64,000 nucleotides of DNA from Ga0077555 sp041397775 (GCA_041397775.1 JAWKWB010000006.1:248001-312000); one strand, 5' to 3'; counted from the stretch's first letter, positions 7,730-18,545 are shown. The notes: generated by a model not told the origin, from the sequence alone. Numbers and translations: made by a program.

Positions 7730-8227
7730 ATGCATCTGCTAACAAGGGTCGTGATCTTCGTATCGCTGCTCCTGAGCGCGGCGATCTTCGGCTTTTTCTA
7801 CGCTTGGGTCTGCTCGACGATGTGGGGGCTCGACGCAGCCGACCCCCGCGTCTCGATTCAGGCGATGCAGGCGATGAATTCTTCGGTCCGTAATGTCGTC
7901 TTTGCACCGGCCTTCTTCGGAACCCCCTTTGCACTCGCCGCCGCCGCGCTGTTGCTTTTCATGCAGTCTCAAAACCGTAGCGCCATCGCTTTTGCTCTCG
8001 CGAGCCTGATCCAGGTCTGCTTCGGACTAGCGGTCACCGCCGCCGTCAACGTTCCCATGAACGAGGCCCTGGCGATTGTAACGGTACCCGATGACATCGC
8101 CGCCGCACGTATCATCTGGCGGGACTATTCCGAACGTTGGCAGTTCTGGAACCAGGTTCGAACGGTCGGCTCGGGAACCGCATTCCTCGCCGCAGCCACC
8201 GGCTTGTTTTTGTTTTGTCGCGATTAA
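7730..8227 (+). CDS. DUF1772 (anthrone oxygenase-like) membrane protein
   Basis: 165 residues with about four transmembrane helices (LLTRVVIFVSLLLSAAIFGF; FGTPFALAAAALLLF; SLIQVCFGLAVTAAV; TAFLAAATGLFLF). The phrases GLDAADPRVSIQAMQAMN and NVPMNEAL match the conserved core of DUF1772, a family that includes fungal anthrone oxygenases. Its role in bacteria is unknown. ATG 7730 is chosen over 7727 for better spacing from GGAGG. First gene of a three-gene operon with DUF6544-like and LysE proteins, under the divergent TetR regulator. Confidence 0.8.
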   Translation: MHLLTRVVIFVSLLLSAAIFGFFYAWVCSTMWGLDAADPRVSIQAMQAMNSSVRNVVFAPAFFGTPFALAAAALLLFMQSQNRSAIAFALASLIQVCFGLAVTAAVNVPMNEALAIVTVPDDIAAARIIWRDYSERWQFWNQVRTVGSGTAFLAAATGLFLFCRD

Positions 8228-8293
8228 TGCAGGCGCACGACCGCCACGGGCACTCACAGCGTCCAAGCATCGCAGACCTGAAAGGATACCTCA

Positions 8294-9139
8294 GTGCGTC
8301 GTCGTCACTTTCTCATTCTTGCTGCTGCATTTTCGGTCGTCACCATCGCAGGCGTCGTTGGCGTATCGGCATTCCTCACCGAGCGTGAGATCGAGGACCA
8401 TCGAGCGACCGTTCGGCGGATAGCTGGGGAGCATCATCCCGCGCCGATCGACCCGGCCGCAATGCAGGCACTCCCTGCGCCGGTCAGGCGCTATCTCGAA
8501 TTCGCCGTGCCAAATCCAGCGGTTCGCTACCATGTCGTGACCCTCACGGCGAAAGGGGATTTCAGGCGCCCTCTCAGGCAGGGCTTTGCGCGGACCACCG
8601 CCTCGCAAACGATCGCCGTCAGTACGCCCGCTTTGCTGTTCGCCGCGACGACGCCCATCATTCCCGGGATTTGGGCGCGCGCCTACGACTTCTTTGCCGA
8701 TGGCCGCATGGAGATGCGGGCAAAAATCGCGTCGACGCTGACGGTGGTCGATGAGAGTGCCACCGACGCGTTGAACCGCACCTCACTGCGTCGGTGGCTT
8801 CTGGAGAGCCCGCTCTATCCCATGGCGTTGCTGCCGGGCGGACCAGTTCGTTGGGAGGCCATCGACGGCATGCGGGCCCGCGCCGTCGTCTCGGGTTTTG
8901 GCCTGGAGGCAGCTCTGGTCGCGACTTTCCGGCCGGACGGCAGCCTCGCAAGCTTCGATGCGGAGCAAGACGGAAATCTGACCACGCCCTATCACGGCTC
9001 AGGCGAGCGCGCCGCCCGAGACGATTATCGGCCGGTGGCGGGCCTGATGATTCCTCATGGGTTCCTGATCGCCCGCGCTGCGAGCGGCAAGACGCACCCC
9101 TTCTGGAAGGGCCAAATCACCTCTATCGCCTTCGAATGA
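8294..9139 (+). CDS. DUF6544-like secreted or membrane-anchored protein
   Basis: 281 residues, GTG start with AAAGGA 8 bases upstream. Residues 5-28 form a hydrophobic signal/anchor. After it comes LPAPVRRYLEFAVPNPAV, the opening of the DUF6544 (LolA-like fold) family, followed by repeated beta strands and GLMIPHGFLIAR near the end. Biochemical role unknown. It lies 66 bp after the DUF1772 gene and 17 bp before the LysE gene on the same strand. Confidence 0.65.
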   Translation: MRRRHFLILAAAFSVVTIAGVVGVSAFLTEREIEDHRATVRRIAGEHHPAPIDPAAMQALPAPVRRYLEFAVPNPAVRYHVVTLTAKGDFRRPLRQGFARTTASQTIAVSTPALLFAATTPIIPGIWARAYDFFADGRMEMRAKIASTLTVVDESATDALNRTSLRRWLLESPLYPMALLPGGPVRWEAIDGMRARAVVSGFGLEAALVATFRPDGSLASFDAEQDGNLTTPYHGSGERAARDDYRPVAGLMIPHGFLIARAASGKTHPFWKGQITSIAFE

Positions 9140-9156
9140 CGTCGGGAGAACACTTT

Positions 9157-9768
9157 ATGAATTGGGAATTTCTTCTGACATCTCTGCTCATCGTGGCGTC
9201 CCCTGGAACCGGTGTCTTGGTAACGCTTACTGCCGGCCTGACACGAGGACGGCGCGCTGCCCTGATTGCTGCCTTTGGCGGCACCCTCGGCACCGTCCCC
9301 CATATCATCGCCGCGGTCACCGGGCTCGCGGCGATCCTGCACACGAGTGCGCTCGCATTCGAGATCATCCGTTATGCCGGTGTGGCATATCTCCTCTACA
9401 TGGCTTGGACGACCTTCAAAGAAAACGGCGCCTTGAAGATCGATGAAGACCAAACCTCACAGTCCGATTTGGAGGTAATTCGCTCCGCAATTCTCGTGAA
9501 CATTCTCAATCCAAAGCTATCGATCTTTTTCTTCGCGTTCCTTCCACAATTTGTTGGCTCTGACATAGCGTACCCTGTTCTCCGCATGCTCGAGTTGTCG
9601 TTCGTTTTCATGGCAATGACATTCGTCGTCTTCTCCATCTATGGTGTATTCGCTGCTGCGGTACGGCACCATGTCATGTCGCGCCCATCCGTCCTGACAG
9701 CCCTACGCCGAACTTTCGCCGCCGCCTTTGTTGGTTTCGGCGTCAAATTGGCGTTTGCAGAGCGATAG
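9157..9768 (+). CDS. LysE-family translocator
   Basis: 203-residue exporter of the LysE/RhtB family with about six transmembrane helices. The N-terminal LLIVASPGTGVLVTLTAGLTRGRRAAL matches the family signature (PGP...G...G), followed by YAGVAYLLYMAW and NILNPKLSIFFFAFLPQFV. These proteins export amino acids or analogues. GGGAGA precedes ATG 9157. Third gene of the TetR-linked operon; the presumed cargo would be what the regulator senses, which is unknown. Confidence 0.88.
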   Translation: MNWEFLLTSLLIVASPGTGVLVTLTAGLTRGRRAALIAAFGGTLGTVPHIIAAVTGLAAILHTSALAFEIIRYAGVAYLLYMAWTTFKENGALKIDEDQTSQSDLEVIRSAILVNILNPKLSIFFFAFLPQFVGSDIAYPVLRMLELSFVFMAMTFVVFSIYGVFAAAVRHHVMSRPSVLTALRRTFAAAFVGFGVKLAFAER

Positions 9769-9863
9769 GTGAACCGCCCCGGGTTTGCCGGAGGCTGTTT
9801 CGTTTGAGTCACGCGGCAATGGCCGCCACCGGAACCTTGGCGGAGCATGGCGGCAGCTGAGCG

Positions 9864-10949
9864 TCAGGGAGCCTTGGCCGGCGGCGGCGGCGCACTGCGG
9901 CGCTTGAAGCGCGCGCGCATCGCGTCACAGGGATCGGGGCGTGCGGTCCGCGGCGTGATCAAAAAGAAATCGGCGGTGGGTGCCCCATCGGGGCCGCGCT
10001 GCACGTAGACGTGAGCGTCGCGCCCGCCCTCTTCGCGCTCGACGAGTTGCAGGCTCAGCATCGGCGCCGGCGGCGCGAGGCGGCGCAGGTAGTACGGCAC
10101 GCCGCGATCGGCGCGGACGTGGCCGTTGCCGGCGAGCAGAAGCGCACCCCCATGCGCCTTACGCGCGGCAAGCAAGGCGGCGGCCTGGAAGGCATCGCGG
10201 TAGCGCTGCGCGAGGGCCATGCCGCCGAAGGCCCTGCGCGGCATCAATCCGCAATGCGAAGCCTCCAGCTCATCAAGGAGTGCGGATTGCAGGGTGTCAG
10301 GCAAGGGCTCGGCAAGGCTCGGCGCGAGCGGATCGCCCGCTGCAAGCGCCGCCATCCCTTTCATGGCCATGTCGCGCACGACGCCGCGGGGCGGCTCGCC
10401 AGGGAGAATGGACAAGTCGTGGCCCAGCAGCGTCGCGACGAGCGGTGCGAAGATCGCCTGATCGGGCCAGCCCGACTTCGGCCACGCCAGGGCCTCGAAG
10501 AATGCCTCGGGCGTCGCTGGGCCCGTGCCGCCGGGTCGCGAGACGGCTGCCAGCGCCTCCTTCTGGTCGGCGCGCACGTGCTCCATGACGATGCCGGGAC
10601 GCTTGTCCGTTGCGTCGAGCAGCGCGTCGACGAGCCTGGCGCGGAACTCGTGGTGGCCGGGATTGTCGTGAACCTCGCCCAGCAGGATGATGCCGCCGGC
10701 ATCGCGCACCCGGGCGAGCGCCACCGTCAGCGCGTGCCAGACGTCGTCCGTGCAATGCGCGGTGGGCGGCGGCGGTTTCGCACGTGCCGTGGCGTCGACC
10801 AGCGTCCCGCACGGCCGGCCACCACAGGTCGCCGCCCAGCTCACAGCCAGATCATGCGCCGCACCGGACGCGGGCGTGCACGCGGCCTGCACCTCGCCCA
10901 GCCCCACGGTGAGCACCGCCATCACGACAGCGGCAAGACGCAGGCGCAT
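9864..10949 (-). CDS. ChaN/DUF399-family protein
   Basis: 361 residues. Residues 1-22 form a Sec signal peptide ending VQA-A. The mature protein shows IILLGEVHDNPGHHEFRARLV, IVMEHVRADQ and LLAGNGHVRADRGVPYYL, the conserved His/Glu motifs of the ChaN/DUF399 family, which includes haem-binding, iron-regulated surface proteins. The Cys after AQAA is not in a convincing lipobox. The C-terminal ~40 residues are Arg/Pro-rich. It lies 41 bp upstream of the carA stop on the other side of a gap, without operon partner that explains it. Confidence 0.78.
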   Translation of the reverse strand: MRLRLAAVVMAVLTVGLGEVQAACTPASGAAHDLAVSWAATCGGRPCGTLVDATARAKPPPPTAHCTDDVWHALTVALARVRDAGGIILLGEVHDNPGHHEFRARLVDALLDATDKRPGIVMEHVRADQKEALAAVSRPGGTGPATPEAFFEALAWPKSGWPDQAIFAPLVATLLGHDLSILPGEPPRGVVRDMAMKGMAALAAGDPLAPSLAEPLPDTLQSALLDELEASHCGLMPRRAFGGMALAQRYRDAFQAAALLAARKAHGGALLLAGNGHVRADRGVPYYLRRLAPPAPMLSLQLVEREEGGRDAHVYVQRGPDGAPTADFFLITPRTARPDPCDAMRARFKRRSAPPPPAKAP

Positions 10950-10990
10950 GATGCATTGCCTCGATGGCCGTGCGCGGCAAGCGTGTGGCG

Positions 10991-12211
10991 TTACGCGCGC
11001 TCGGAGAGCGGCGGCTGGCCCTTGCGCTCGCGCATCAGGTTGGTGAAGCGCGTGAAGAGGTAGTGGCTGTCCTCGGGACCGGGCGATGCCTCGGGGTGGT
11101 ATTGCACCGAGAACACCGGCTTGTCCTTCAGGCGGATGCCGCAGTTCGATCCGTCGAAGAGAGAGACGTGCGTTTCCTCCACGCCGGCGGGCAGGGTCTC
11201 GCGATCGACGGCGAAGCCATGGTTCATCGACGTGATCTCGACCTTGCCGGTCGTGTAGTCCTTCACGGGATGATTGGCGCCGTGGTGGCCCTGCTTCATC
11301 TTCATGGTGCGTGCGCCCAGCGCGATGCCCAGCATCTGGTGGCCGAGGCAGATGCCGAACGTGGGCAGGCCCGTATCGACGAGCTGCTTGATCACGGGCA
11401 CGGCGTATTCACCGGTGGCCGCCGGATCGCCAGGGCCATTGGACAGGAAGATGCCGTCGGGCTTGCGGGCCAGCACGTCTTCCGCCGTCGCGGTCGCGGG
11501 CAGCACGGTGACACGGCAGCCAGCCGAGGCGAGGCAGCGCAGGATGTTGCGCTTCAAGCCGAAATCGATGGCGACGACATGATGCTCGGGCTGCTCCTGG
11601 CGCGTGTAGCCCTTGTTCCAGACCCAGCGCATCTCGTCCCAGGTGTAGCTCTGGCCGACAGTGACCTCGGGCACGAGGTCCATGCCGACGAGGCCCGGCC
11701 AAGCCTTGGCGTCCGCCTTCAGCGCCGCGAGGTCGAACCGGCCGTCGGGCGCATGGGCGATGACGCCGTTCGGCATGCCTTTTTCGCGGATGAGTGCCGT
11801 CAGTGCGCGCGTGTCGATGCCGGCGATGCCGACGATGCCACGCGCCTTCAACCATTTGTCGAGCTTCTCGACCGAGCGGTAATTCGACGGGTCGGTGACG
11901 TCGGCGCGCAGCACGCAGCCGCGCACGCCCGAGCGCGACGCGAGGTTCGAGGTCTCGATGTCCTCGCTGTTGGCGCCGACATTGCCGATATGCGGGAAGG
12001 TGAACGTGACGATCTGCCCGGCATACGAGGGGTCCGTGAGGATCTCCTGATAGCCGGTAATCGCGGTGTTGAAACAGACCTCACCAACGGCGCTGCCGAC
12101 AGCGCCGAGGCCGTGCCCCGAGATCACCGAACCGTCGGCCAGTACGAGCCGAGCCGTGTACGTGGGCTCCACCCAGCCGCCACCATGCGTCTTGCCTGCT
12201 TCAGCCGTCAT
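10991..12211 (-). CDS. carA: carbamoyl-phosphate synthase small subunit
   Basis: 406 residues. It hydrolyses glutamine and passes ammonia to CarB for carbamoyl phosphate, the precursor of arginine and pyrimidines. The N-terminal half has ARLVLADGSVISGHGLGA and EVCFNTAITGYQEILTDPSYAGQIVTFT. The C-terminal class I glutamine amidotransferase domain shows FLSNGPGDP, the nucleophile in FGICLGHQML and the His/Glu pair in QYHPEASPGPEDS. Length is normal. AAGGAG lies 10 bases upstream. It is 49 kb-scale separated from nothing: its partner carB begins at 26994 on the other strand, so the two are not one operon here. Confidence 0.97.
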   Translation of the reverse strand: MTAEAGKTHGGGWVEPTYTARLVLADGSVISGHGLGAVGSAVGEVCFNTAITGYQEILTDPSYAGQIVTFTFPHIGNVGANSEDIETSNLASRSGVRGCVLRADVTDPSNYRSVEKLDKWLKARGIVGIAGIDTRALTALIREKGMPNGVIAHAPDGRFDLAALKADAKAWPGLVGMDLVPEVTVGQSYTWDEMRWVWNKGYTRQEQPEHHVVAIDFGLKRNILRCLASAGCRVTVLPATATAEDVLARKPDGIFLSNGPGDPAATGEYAVPVIKQLVDTGLPTFGICLGHQMLGIALGARTMKMKQGHHGANHPVKDYTTGKVEITSMNHGFAVDRETLPAGVEETHVSLFDGSNCGIRLKDKPVFSVQYHPEASPGPEDSHYLFTRFTNLMRERKGQPPLSERA

Positions 12212-12355
12212 TTCCGCCTGATCTCCTTAGATGCGGCCCTTAGGTAGGGTAAGGCGTGGCACGGGTCAAATGCTGCGCGCGCGAAATGCGCCAAAGGTTG
12301 CGAGGTGCGCGCCGGCATCCTAAACGAAAGCAGCAACAACGGATTGGAGGTCGCC

Positions 12356-12799
12356 ATGCTGCGCCAACGCCTCACCGACGACATGAAGAGCGCGCTGAAG
12401 GCCGGCGAGAAGGAGCGGCTCGGCGTTGTCCGCCTGATGATCGCGGCGATGAAATCTGCCGACCTGGAAGCCAAATCCGGCGAACTGGACGACGCGGGAA
12501 TCCTCGCAGTGCTGGCCAAGATGGTCAAGCAGCGCCGCGATTCGGTGACGCAGTACACGAGCGGCGGGCGGCCGGATCTGGCCGCCAAGGAGGAGGCCGA
12601 GATCGTGATCATCGAAGGCTACCTCCCCAAGATGATGAGCGACGAGGAAGCCCATGCGGCCATAACCCGAGCCATCGCGGAAACCGGCGCGGCCGGCCCC
12701 AAGGACATGGGCAAGGTGATGGGGGTGCTGAAGGCCAAGCACGCCGGCCAGATGGACATGGGCAAGGCCAGCGGGCTCGTCAAAGAGCTGCTGAAATAG
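12356..12799 (+). CDS. GatB/YqeY-domain protein
   Basis: 147-residue stand-alone GatB/YqeY domain, related to the tail of the amidotransferase GatB and thought to contact tRNA. Typical blocks: MLRQRLTDDMKSALKAGEKERLGVVRLM, VTQYTSGGRPDLAAKEEAEI, EGYLPKMMSDEEAHAAI and GPKDMGKVMGVLKAKHAGQMD. TTGGAGG precedes ATG 12356. Position between carA (divergent) and dnaG is the usual alphaproteobacterial order. Confidence 0.92.
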   Translation: MLRQRLTDDMKSALKAGEKERLGVVRLMIAAMKSADLEAKSGELDDAGILAVLAKMVKQRRDSVTQYTSGGRPDLAAKEEAEIVIIEGYLPKMMSDEEAHAAITRAIAETGAAGPKDMGKVMGVLKAKHAGQMDMGKASGLVKELLK

Positions 12800-12813
12800 C
12801 TCGTGTGGCGGAG

Positions 12814-12860
12814 TGGAAGTCCGCTGCATTCTTGCAGCTGGCTCGTCGAGCGGACTTCCA
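12814..12860. repeat. inverted repeat (second repeat family)
   Basis: TGGAAGTCCGCT and AGCGGACTTCCA form a perfect 12-bp inverted repeat around 23 bases, immediately after the yqeY stop. Its reverse complement matches the element at 6983-7020. First of four inverted repeats in a row before dnaG. Confidence 0.7.
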
Positions 12861-12890
12861 GTCATCACGCCCCACCAAGGTCATGTTCTT

Positions 12891-12967
12891 ACGAGTGTCT
12901 CCTTGACCGCAACGTCCGTTCAAGGTCCGCAGAAGAACGAGACGGACTTTGCGGTCGGGACACTCGT
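12891..12967. repeat. imperfect long inverted repeat
   Basis: Left arm ACGAGTGTC...GACCGCAA-CGTCCGT (12891-12919) pairs with right arm ACGGACTTTGCGGTC...GACACTCGT (12942-12967) with small bulges. Its last bases overlap the start of the bipartite repeat at 12966. Confidence 0.6.
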
Positions 12968-13127
12968 GTTCCGGCTCCGACACTTGGTTCCCCGTGCGTC
13001 ATACTCTGGACCAAGTGTCTGAGCCGGAAGGAACACTAGAAATTATATGATTTTTTGTAGCTTTTGCATCTGACGCTTGGTCATGGTTCCAGCCGCGAGT
13101 GGGTACCAAACGTCAGATGCGCTACAC
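12966..13127. repeat. bipartite palindromic repeat, copy A
   Basis: Hairpin 1 (12966-13036): arms GTGTTCC..GGCTCCGACACTTGGT and ACCAAGTGTCTGAGCC..GGAACAC, one mismatch in the inner stem. Hairpin 2 (13056-13127): arms TGTAGC..GCATCTGACGCTTGGT and ACCAAACGTCAGATGCGCTACA. The two are joined by an AT-rich spacer. It lies between yqeY and dnaG, both on the + strand. Confidence 0.85.
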
Positions 13128-13255
13128 TAGACGCCGCCGTTTCCTTCGTCGTCCTGCCGGCCGATGCCCGCCGTCCGCTGTGGATTGCGGGAATTGCGGC
13201 TTTGGCCTGCGCGCGGCGGGCAAAGGGCATGGGCGAATCAGGATAGAATTTCCCG

Positions 13256-15196
13256 ATGAAATTCAGCCCCCAGCTCCTCGACGAGATTCGCGCGCGCCTG
13301 CCTGTCAGCGCCGTGGTTTCACGTCGTGTCGCCCTTAAGAAGGCGGGCCGGGAGTGGCGGGGGCTGTCGCCCTTCAAGGCGGAGCGGACCCCGTCGTTCT
13401 TCGTCAACGACCAGAAGGGCTTCTATCACTGCTTCGCCTCGGGCGCGCATGGCGACATCTTCAAGTTCGTCATGGAAACGGAGGGCCTGAGCTTTCCCGA
13501 AGCCGTGGAGCGGCTGGCGGGCGAGGCCGGCGTGCCGATGCCCAAGCCGGACTTCCCGCGCGACGAGGCCCAAGAGCGGGCGGAAATGGACGCCCGATCA
13601 CGCCTCTATGCGCTGCTGGAGGCGTCCGCCGTCTTTTTCGAGGAGCAGCTCCGGGGGGCTGCTGGAACCGAGGCTCGCCGCTACATCGAGCGGCGCGGGC
13701 TGAAGCGCGAGACGATCGCGGCATTCCGGCTGGGCTATGCGCCCGCTGGACGCACGGTGCTCAAGGAGCATCTGGCGCGGCAGGGCTACACGCCCGCGGA
13801 GATGGCGCAGTCCGGCATGATCATCGCGGGCGAGGACATCGCCACGCCCTACGACCGGTTCCGCAATCGCGTGATGTTTCCCATCACCGATACGAAGGGG
13901 CGGACGATCGCCTTCGGGGGCCGGGCGCTGGATCCGGATCAACCCGCCAAGTATCTGAATTCACCGGAAACGCCGCTGTTCCACAAGGGTGCGGTGCTGT
14001 TCAATGCCGCCCGCGCACGGCCCATCGCCTTCGACCGCGAGCGCGTGATCGCCGTCGAAGGCTACATGGACGTGATCGCGTTGTCGGAAGCAGGTTTCGG
14101 CGAGACGGTGGCTCCCCTGGGCACGGCGCTTACGGAGAACCAGATCCAGCTTCTCTGGCGGATGGCGCGCGAGCCAATCCTATGCTTCGACGGCGACGGT
14201 GCGGGCCGCCGGGCCGCCTTCCGGGCCGTTGAGACTGCGCTGCCGTTGCTGAAGCCCGGTTTCAGCGTTCAGTTCGCCTTCCTTCCGGACGGCCTCGATC
14301 CCGACGATCTGGTTCGCCAGCAGGGCGCGGATGCCTTCGAGCGCGTCCTGAGCGAACGCACGCAGCCGTTGTTCGACGTGCTGATGGAACGGGAAACGGC
14401 CGAGGAGGCCGGCTCGACGCCCGAACGGCGGGCCGCGCTGGAGTTGCGGCTGAAACAGCTGATCGGCAAGATCGGCGATGAGACAGTCCGGTCCCATTAC
14501 GAGTCGGAGTTGCGCCAGACCCTGTGGGAGCGCAACCGCCGCGAGATCAAGAGCATCGTCGGCACGGGTGGCCGGCGCGGCAGCGACATGGCCGGGCGGC
14601 GGCGCGACAACGCCCAGGCCGACTGGCGCCAGCGCGAGCGGGCGCTCGTGTCCGGCTCTGCCTTCGTGCCCCGGCCGCCGCCGGCCGTCGTCGCCAGCAA
14701 CGAGCTTGCGGCGCACACGCCTGTCGTGCCGCAACGCGAGGCGCTGATGCTGCGCACGCTGCTGAACCATCCCTGGCTCATCGAGGATGTCGCCGAGGAG
14801 TTCGCCGGCCTGACCTTTTCGCACGCCAGCCTGGCCGGGTTGCGCGACGAACTTCTCGCGTACGTTTCCGACGAGAAAACCCTTGACAGGGATGAGTTGT
14901 CTGCCCATCTGACCAATCAAGGTCTTTCCAAAGTCGTTGCCCTCGTCGAGCGTGCGATCACGCATAAAGGCGACAAGTTCGCCGAGCCAGAGGCAGACAG
15001 GTTGGCCGTCGAGCAAGGTTGGCGTCATATCGTCGGGCTTCAGCACCGAGAGGAGCTGCGGCGACAGATGGATGTGGCGCGCCGGGCATTCGAAGACAAT
15101 GGAAGCGAGGAAGCATTTTCTCGCATCCAAGAATTGCACGCCCAGCTTACTGTGCTCGATCGGCAACAGGCCTTTTCGGATAGTGTCGACGGTTGA
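13256..15196 (+). CDS. dnaG: DNA primase
   Basis: 646 residues. It makes RNA primers at the replication fork with DnaB helicase. The N-terminal domain follows the CHC2 zinc-binding layout but reads GLSPFKAERTPSFFVNDQ and YHCFASGAHGD: of the four expected ligands (C, H, C, C) only one Cys remains, so zinc binding is doubtful. The catalytic core shows RFRNRVMFPI, GRTIAFGGRALD, KYLNSPETPLFHKG and the TOPRIM segment VIAVEGYMDVIAL with CFDGDGAGRRAA. A C-terminal helicase-binding region follows. ATG 13256 is the family-typical start. Next gene is rpoD. Confidence 0.96.
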   Translation: MKFSPQLLDEIRARLPVSAVVSRRVALKKAGREWRGLSPFKAERTPSFFVNDQKGFYHCFASGAHGDIFKFVMETEGLSFPEAVERLAGEAGVPMPKPDFPRDEAQERAEMDARSRLYALLEASAVFFEEQLRGAAGTEARRYIERRGLKRETIAAFRLGYAPAGRTVLKEHLARQGYTPAEMAQSGMIIAGEDIATPYDRFRNRVMFPITDTKGRTIAFGGRALDPDQPAKYLNSPETPLFHKGAVLFNAARARPIAFDRERVIAVEGYMDVIALSEAGFGETVAPLGTALTENQIQLLWRMAREPILCFDGDGAGRRAAFRAVETALPLLKPGFSVQFAFLPDGLDPDDLVRQQGADAFERVLSERTQPLFDVLMERETAEEAGSTPERRAALELRLKQLIGKIGDETVRSHYESELRQTLWERNRREIKSIVGTGGRRGSDMAGRRRDNAQADWRQRERALVSGSAFVPRPPPAVVASNELAAHTPVVPQREALMLRTLLNHPWLIEDVAEEFAGLTFSHASLAGLRDELLAYVSDEKTLDRDELSAHLTNQGLSKVVALVERAITHKGDKFAEPEADRLAVEQGWRHIVGLQHREELRRQMDVARRAFEDNGSEEAFSRIQELHAQLTVLDRQQAFSDSVDG

Positions 15197-15581
15197 TCTC
15201 GAGCGTTCCGCCGTGTTTGGGCGCGTTCGAGCCGTGCGCCTTGTTGTCGCATCACGTGTAGCCAGGGCCCTCCCGCGCGCCCACACAGCGGATCGGACGC
15301 AATGACGACAAGACGTTTCGCACGCGCCACCGGCCTGCCGAGGCAATCAGCACGCATCTTGCTTACCGGTGCTCGATACGAGGAGTCCTGATTCAGGTCC
15401 GGCGGGGCTCCCCCGCCCGGGCTCGAGCGAGCCGTTCCGCGCCTGGCCGATCCGGTCGATGGCGCACTTGCGTGACGAGGCGCACGAGCGGCCGCCGCGC
15501 AACGACTTGACCATCCGGCAGCTCCGCTGCCTGCACGACAACCCTGCCGCGACGCGGCCTGTGATTGGAGCTTGGAAACGC
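15197..15581. other. dnaG–rpoD intergenic region
   Basis: 385 bases between the dnaG stop and the rpoD start. The rpoD frame stays open back to 15369, but that part reads as Pro/Arg-rich sequence unlike sigma-70 proteins. I see no clear hairpin, -35/-10 pair or heat-shock promoter that I could defend; an rpoD promoter is expected here on general grounds. Confidence 0.4.
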
Positions 15582-17588
<2,007 letters not shown>

Positions 17589-17595
17589 TCTGCAC

Positions 17596-17619
17596 AATGG
17601 GCCGCGCAAGCGGCCCATT
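17596..17619 (+). terminator. rpoD terminator hairpin
   Basis: AATGGGCCGC-gcaa-GCGGCCCATT is a perfect 10-bp stem with a GCAA tetraloop starting 8 bases after the rpoD stop. The following bases (CCATT) are only weakly U-rich. Confidence 0.7.
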
Positions 17620-17728
17620 CCATTGGAGGCCCAAAGCCTCCTCACGCAAAGCTCATCGCGTGTCAGCGAGATTTGTGCCGCGCATCGGCCTCTCACTCTG
17701 GTAGGTAGCCAAGAGGGCAACCAGACCA

Positions 17729-17892
17729 GTGGCCCGGCTCCGACACTTGGTTCCCCGCGCGTCATACTCTGGACCAAGTGTCGGAGCCAGAAGGAACACT
17801 AGCAACCATATGATTCTGGTGTAGCTTTTTCATCTGACGTTTGGTCATGGGTCCAGCCGCGAGTGGATACCAAACGTCAGATCCGCTACACC
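17729..17892. repeat. bipartite palindromic repeat, copy B
   Basis: Hairpin 1 core GGCTCCGACACTTGGT (17736-17751) with its exact partner at 17773-17788; the outer left arm is degraded (CAGTGGCCC instead of TAGTGTTCC). Hairpin 2 spans GGTGTAGC (17818-17825) to GCTACACC (17885-17892). The repeat ends one base before the AGGAGG ribosome binding site of the DM13 gene, so it lies in that gene's 5' leader. Confidence 0.85.
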
Positions 17893-17906
17893 AGGAGGAC
17901 GACATC

Positions 17907-18374
17907 ATGCTTCGATGGATCATCCTGGCCGCAACGCACGGCGCCATGTTGGCGTTCGGTTTCGCGCTCGGCGTCTACACGCTGCCGATCCTCACCGCGC
18001 CGAAGGGACCGGACCGGGCGGCGCTTCAACAGGCGGCCGCGAGCGCGCAATTCAAGGGCCGTTTCGCACGCGACCTGAAGGGCAGCGACTTCCTGCACTG
18101 GGGCGAGGGCGAGGTGCGGCTGATGAAGGAGCGCATCGCGCACGAGGGCGGCTGGCGCCGGACCGACTACAAGCTCTACCTGACGAAGGGCTTCGTCGAT
18201 ACGAAAGAGGGGTTCGCGAAGATCAAGGCACAGGCGAAGCTCGTCGCCGACGTGAAGACCTTCAACGGCTTCATCGTCGACGTGCCGGCCGGCATCGACA
18301 TCGCCGCCTACGACACCGTCGTGATCTGGTGCGAGAGCTTCTCGCAGTTCATCACGGCGGCGAATTACAGATAA
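17907..18374 (+). CDS. DM13-domain membrane-anchored protein
   Basis: 155 residues. Residues 3-27 are an N-terminal membrane anchor or signal (IILAATHGAMLAFGFALGVY). The C-terminal half, from GRFARDLKGSDFLHWGEGEV through YKLYLTKGFVDTKEGFAKIK to VVIWCESFSQFITAANYR, fits the DM13 domain, proposed to act in extracellular redox reactions and carrying one conserved Cys. AGGAGG precedes ATG 17907. The 3' end appears to have been rebuilt: a 21-bp segment including QFITAA recurs at 18771 with an alternative ending. Confidence 0.78.
   Translation: MLRWIILAATHGAMLAFGFALGVYTLPILTAPKGPDRAALQQAAASAQFKGRFARDLKGSDFLHWGEGEVRLMKERIAHEGGWRRTDYKLYLTKGFVDTKEGFAKIKAQAKLVADVKTFNGFIVDVPAGIDIAAYDTVVIWCESFSQFITAANYR
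18344..18364 (+). repeat. 21-bp direct repeat, left copy (att-like)
   Basis: The 21 bases from GCAGTTCATC to GGCGGCGAA inside the 3' end of the DM13 gene are identical to 18771-18791. The two copies bracket about 0.4 kb of visibly less GC-rich DNA. Confidence 0.75.
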
Positions 18375-18545
18375 TGGCAGCCATTCTAGGTTGCTGTAGC
18401 ATCAACAAGAATTACCCCTGTTCTGTGCACCATGTGCAAAACCCATTGATTGACTGGGGATGGAGGCCTCTCGAGCTGCAACTCTCGATACCGAAGCAGC
18501 TATGCTTCTTGGATCACGAGTAGGGTTCAAGACCGGGAGATGGCG

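Noticed and set aside
12966..13127. Short open frames inside the double-hairpin repeats (products with LTFG..SRE.VPN..CAT)
   Set aside because: They recur in every copy because the repeat recurs; they have no independent ribosome binding site and vary at frames, so they are not genes.
12814..13127. Insertion sequence or CRISPR array in the repeat-rich gap before dnaG
   Set aside because: There is no transposase frame, no terminal repeats with target duplication, and no regularly spaced direct repeats.
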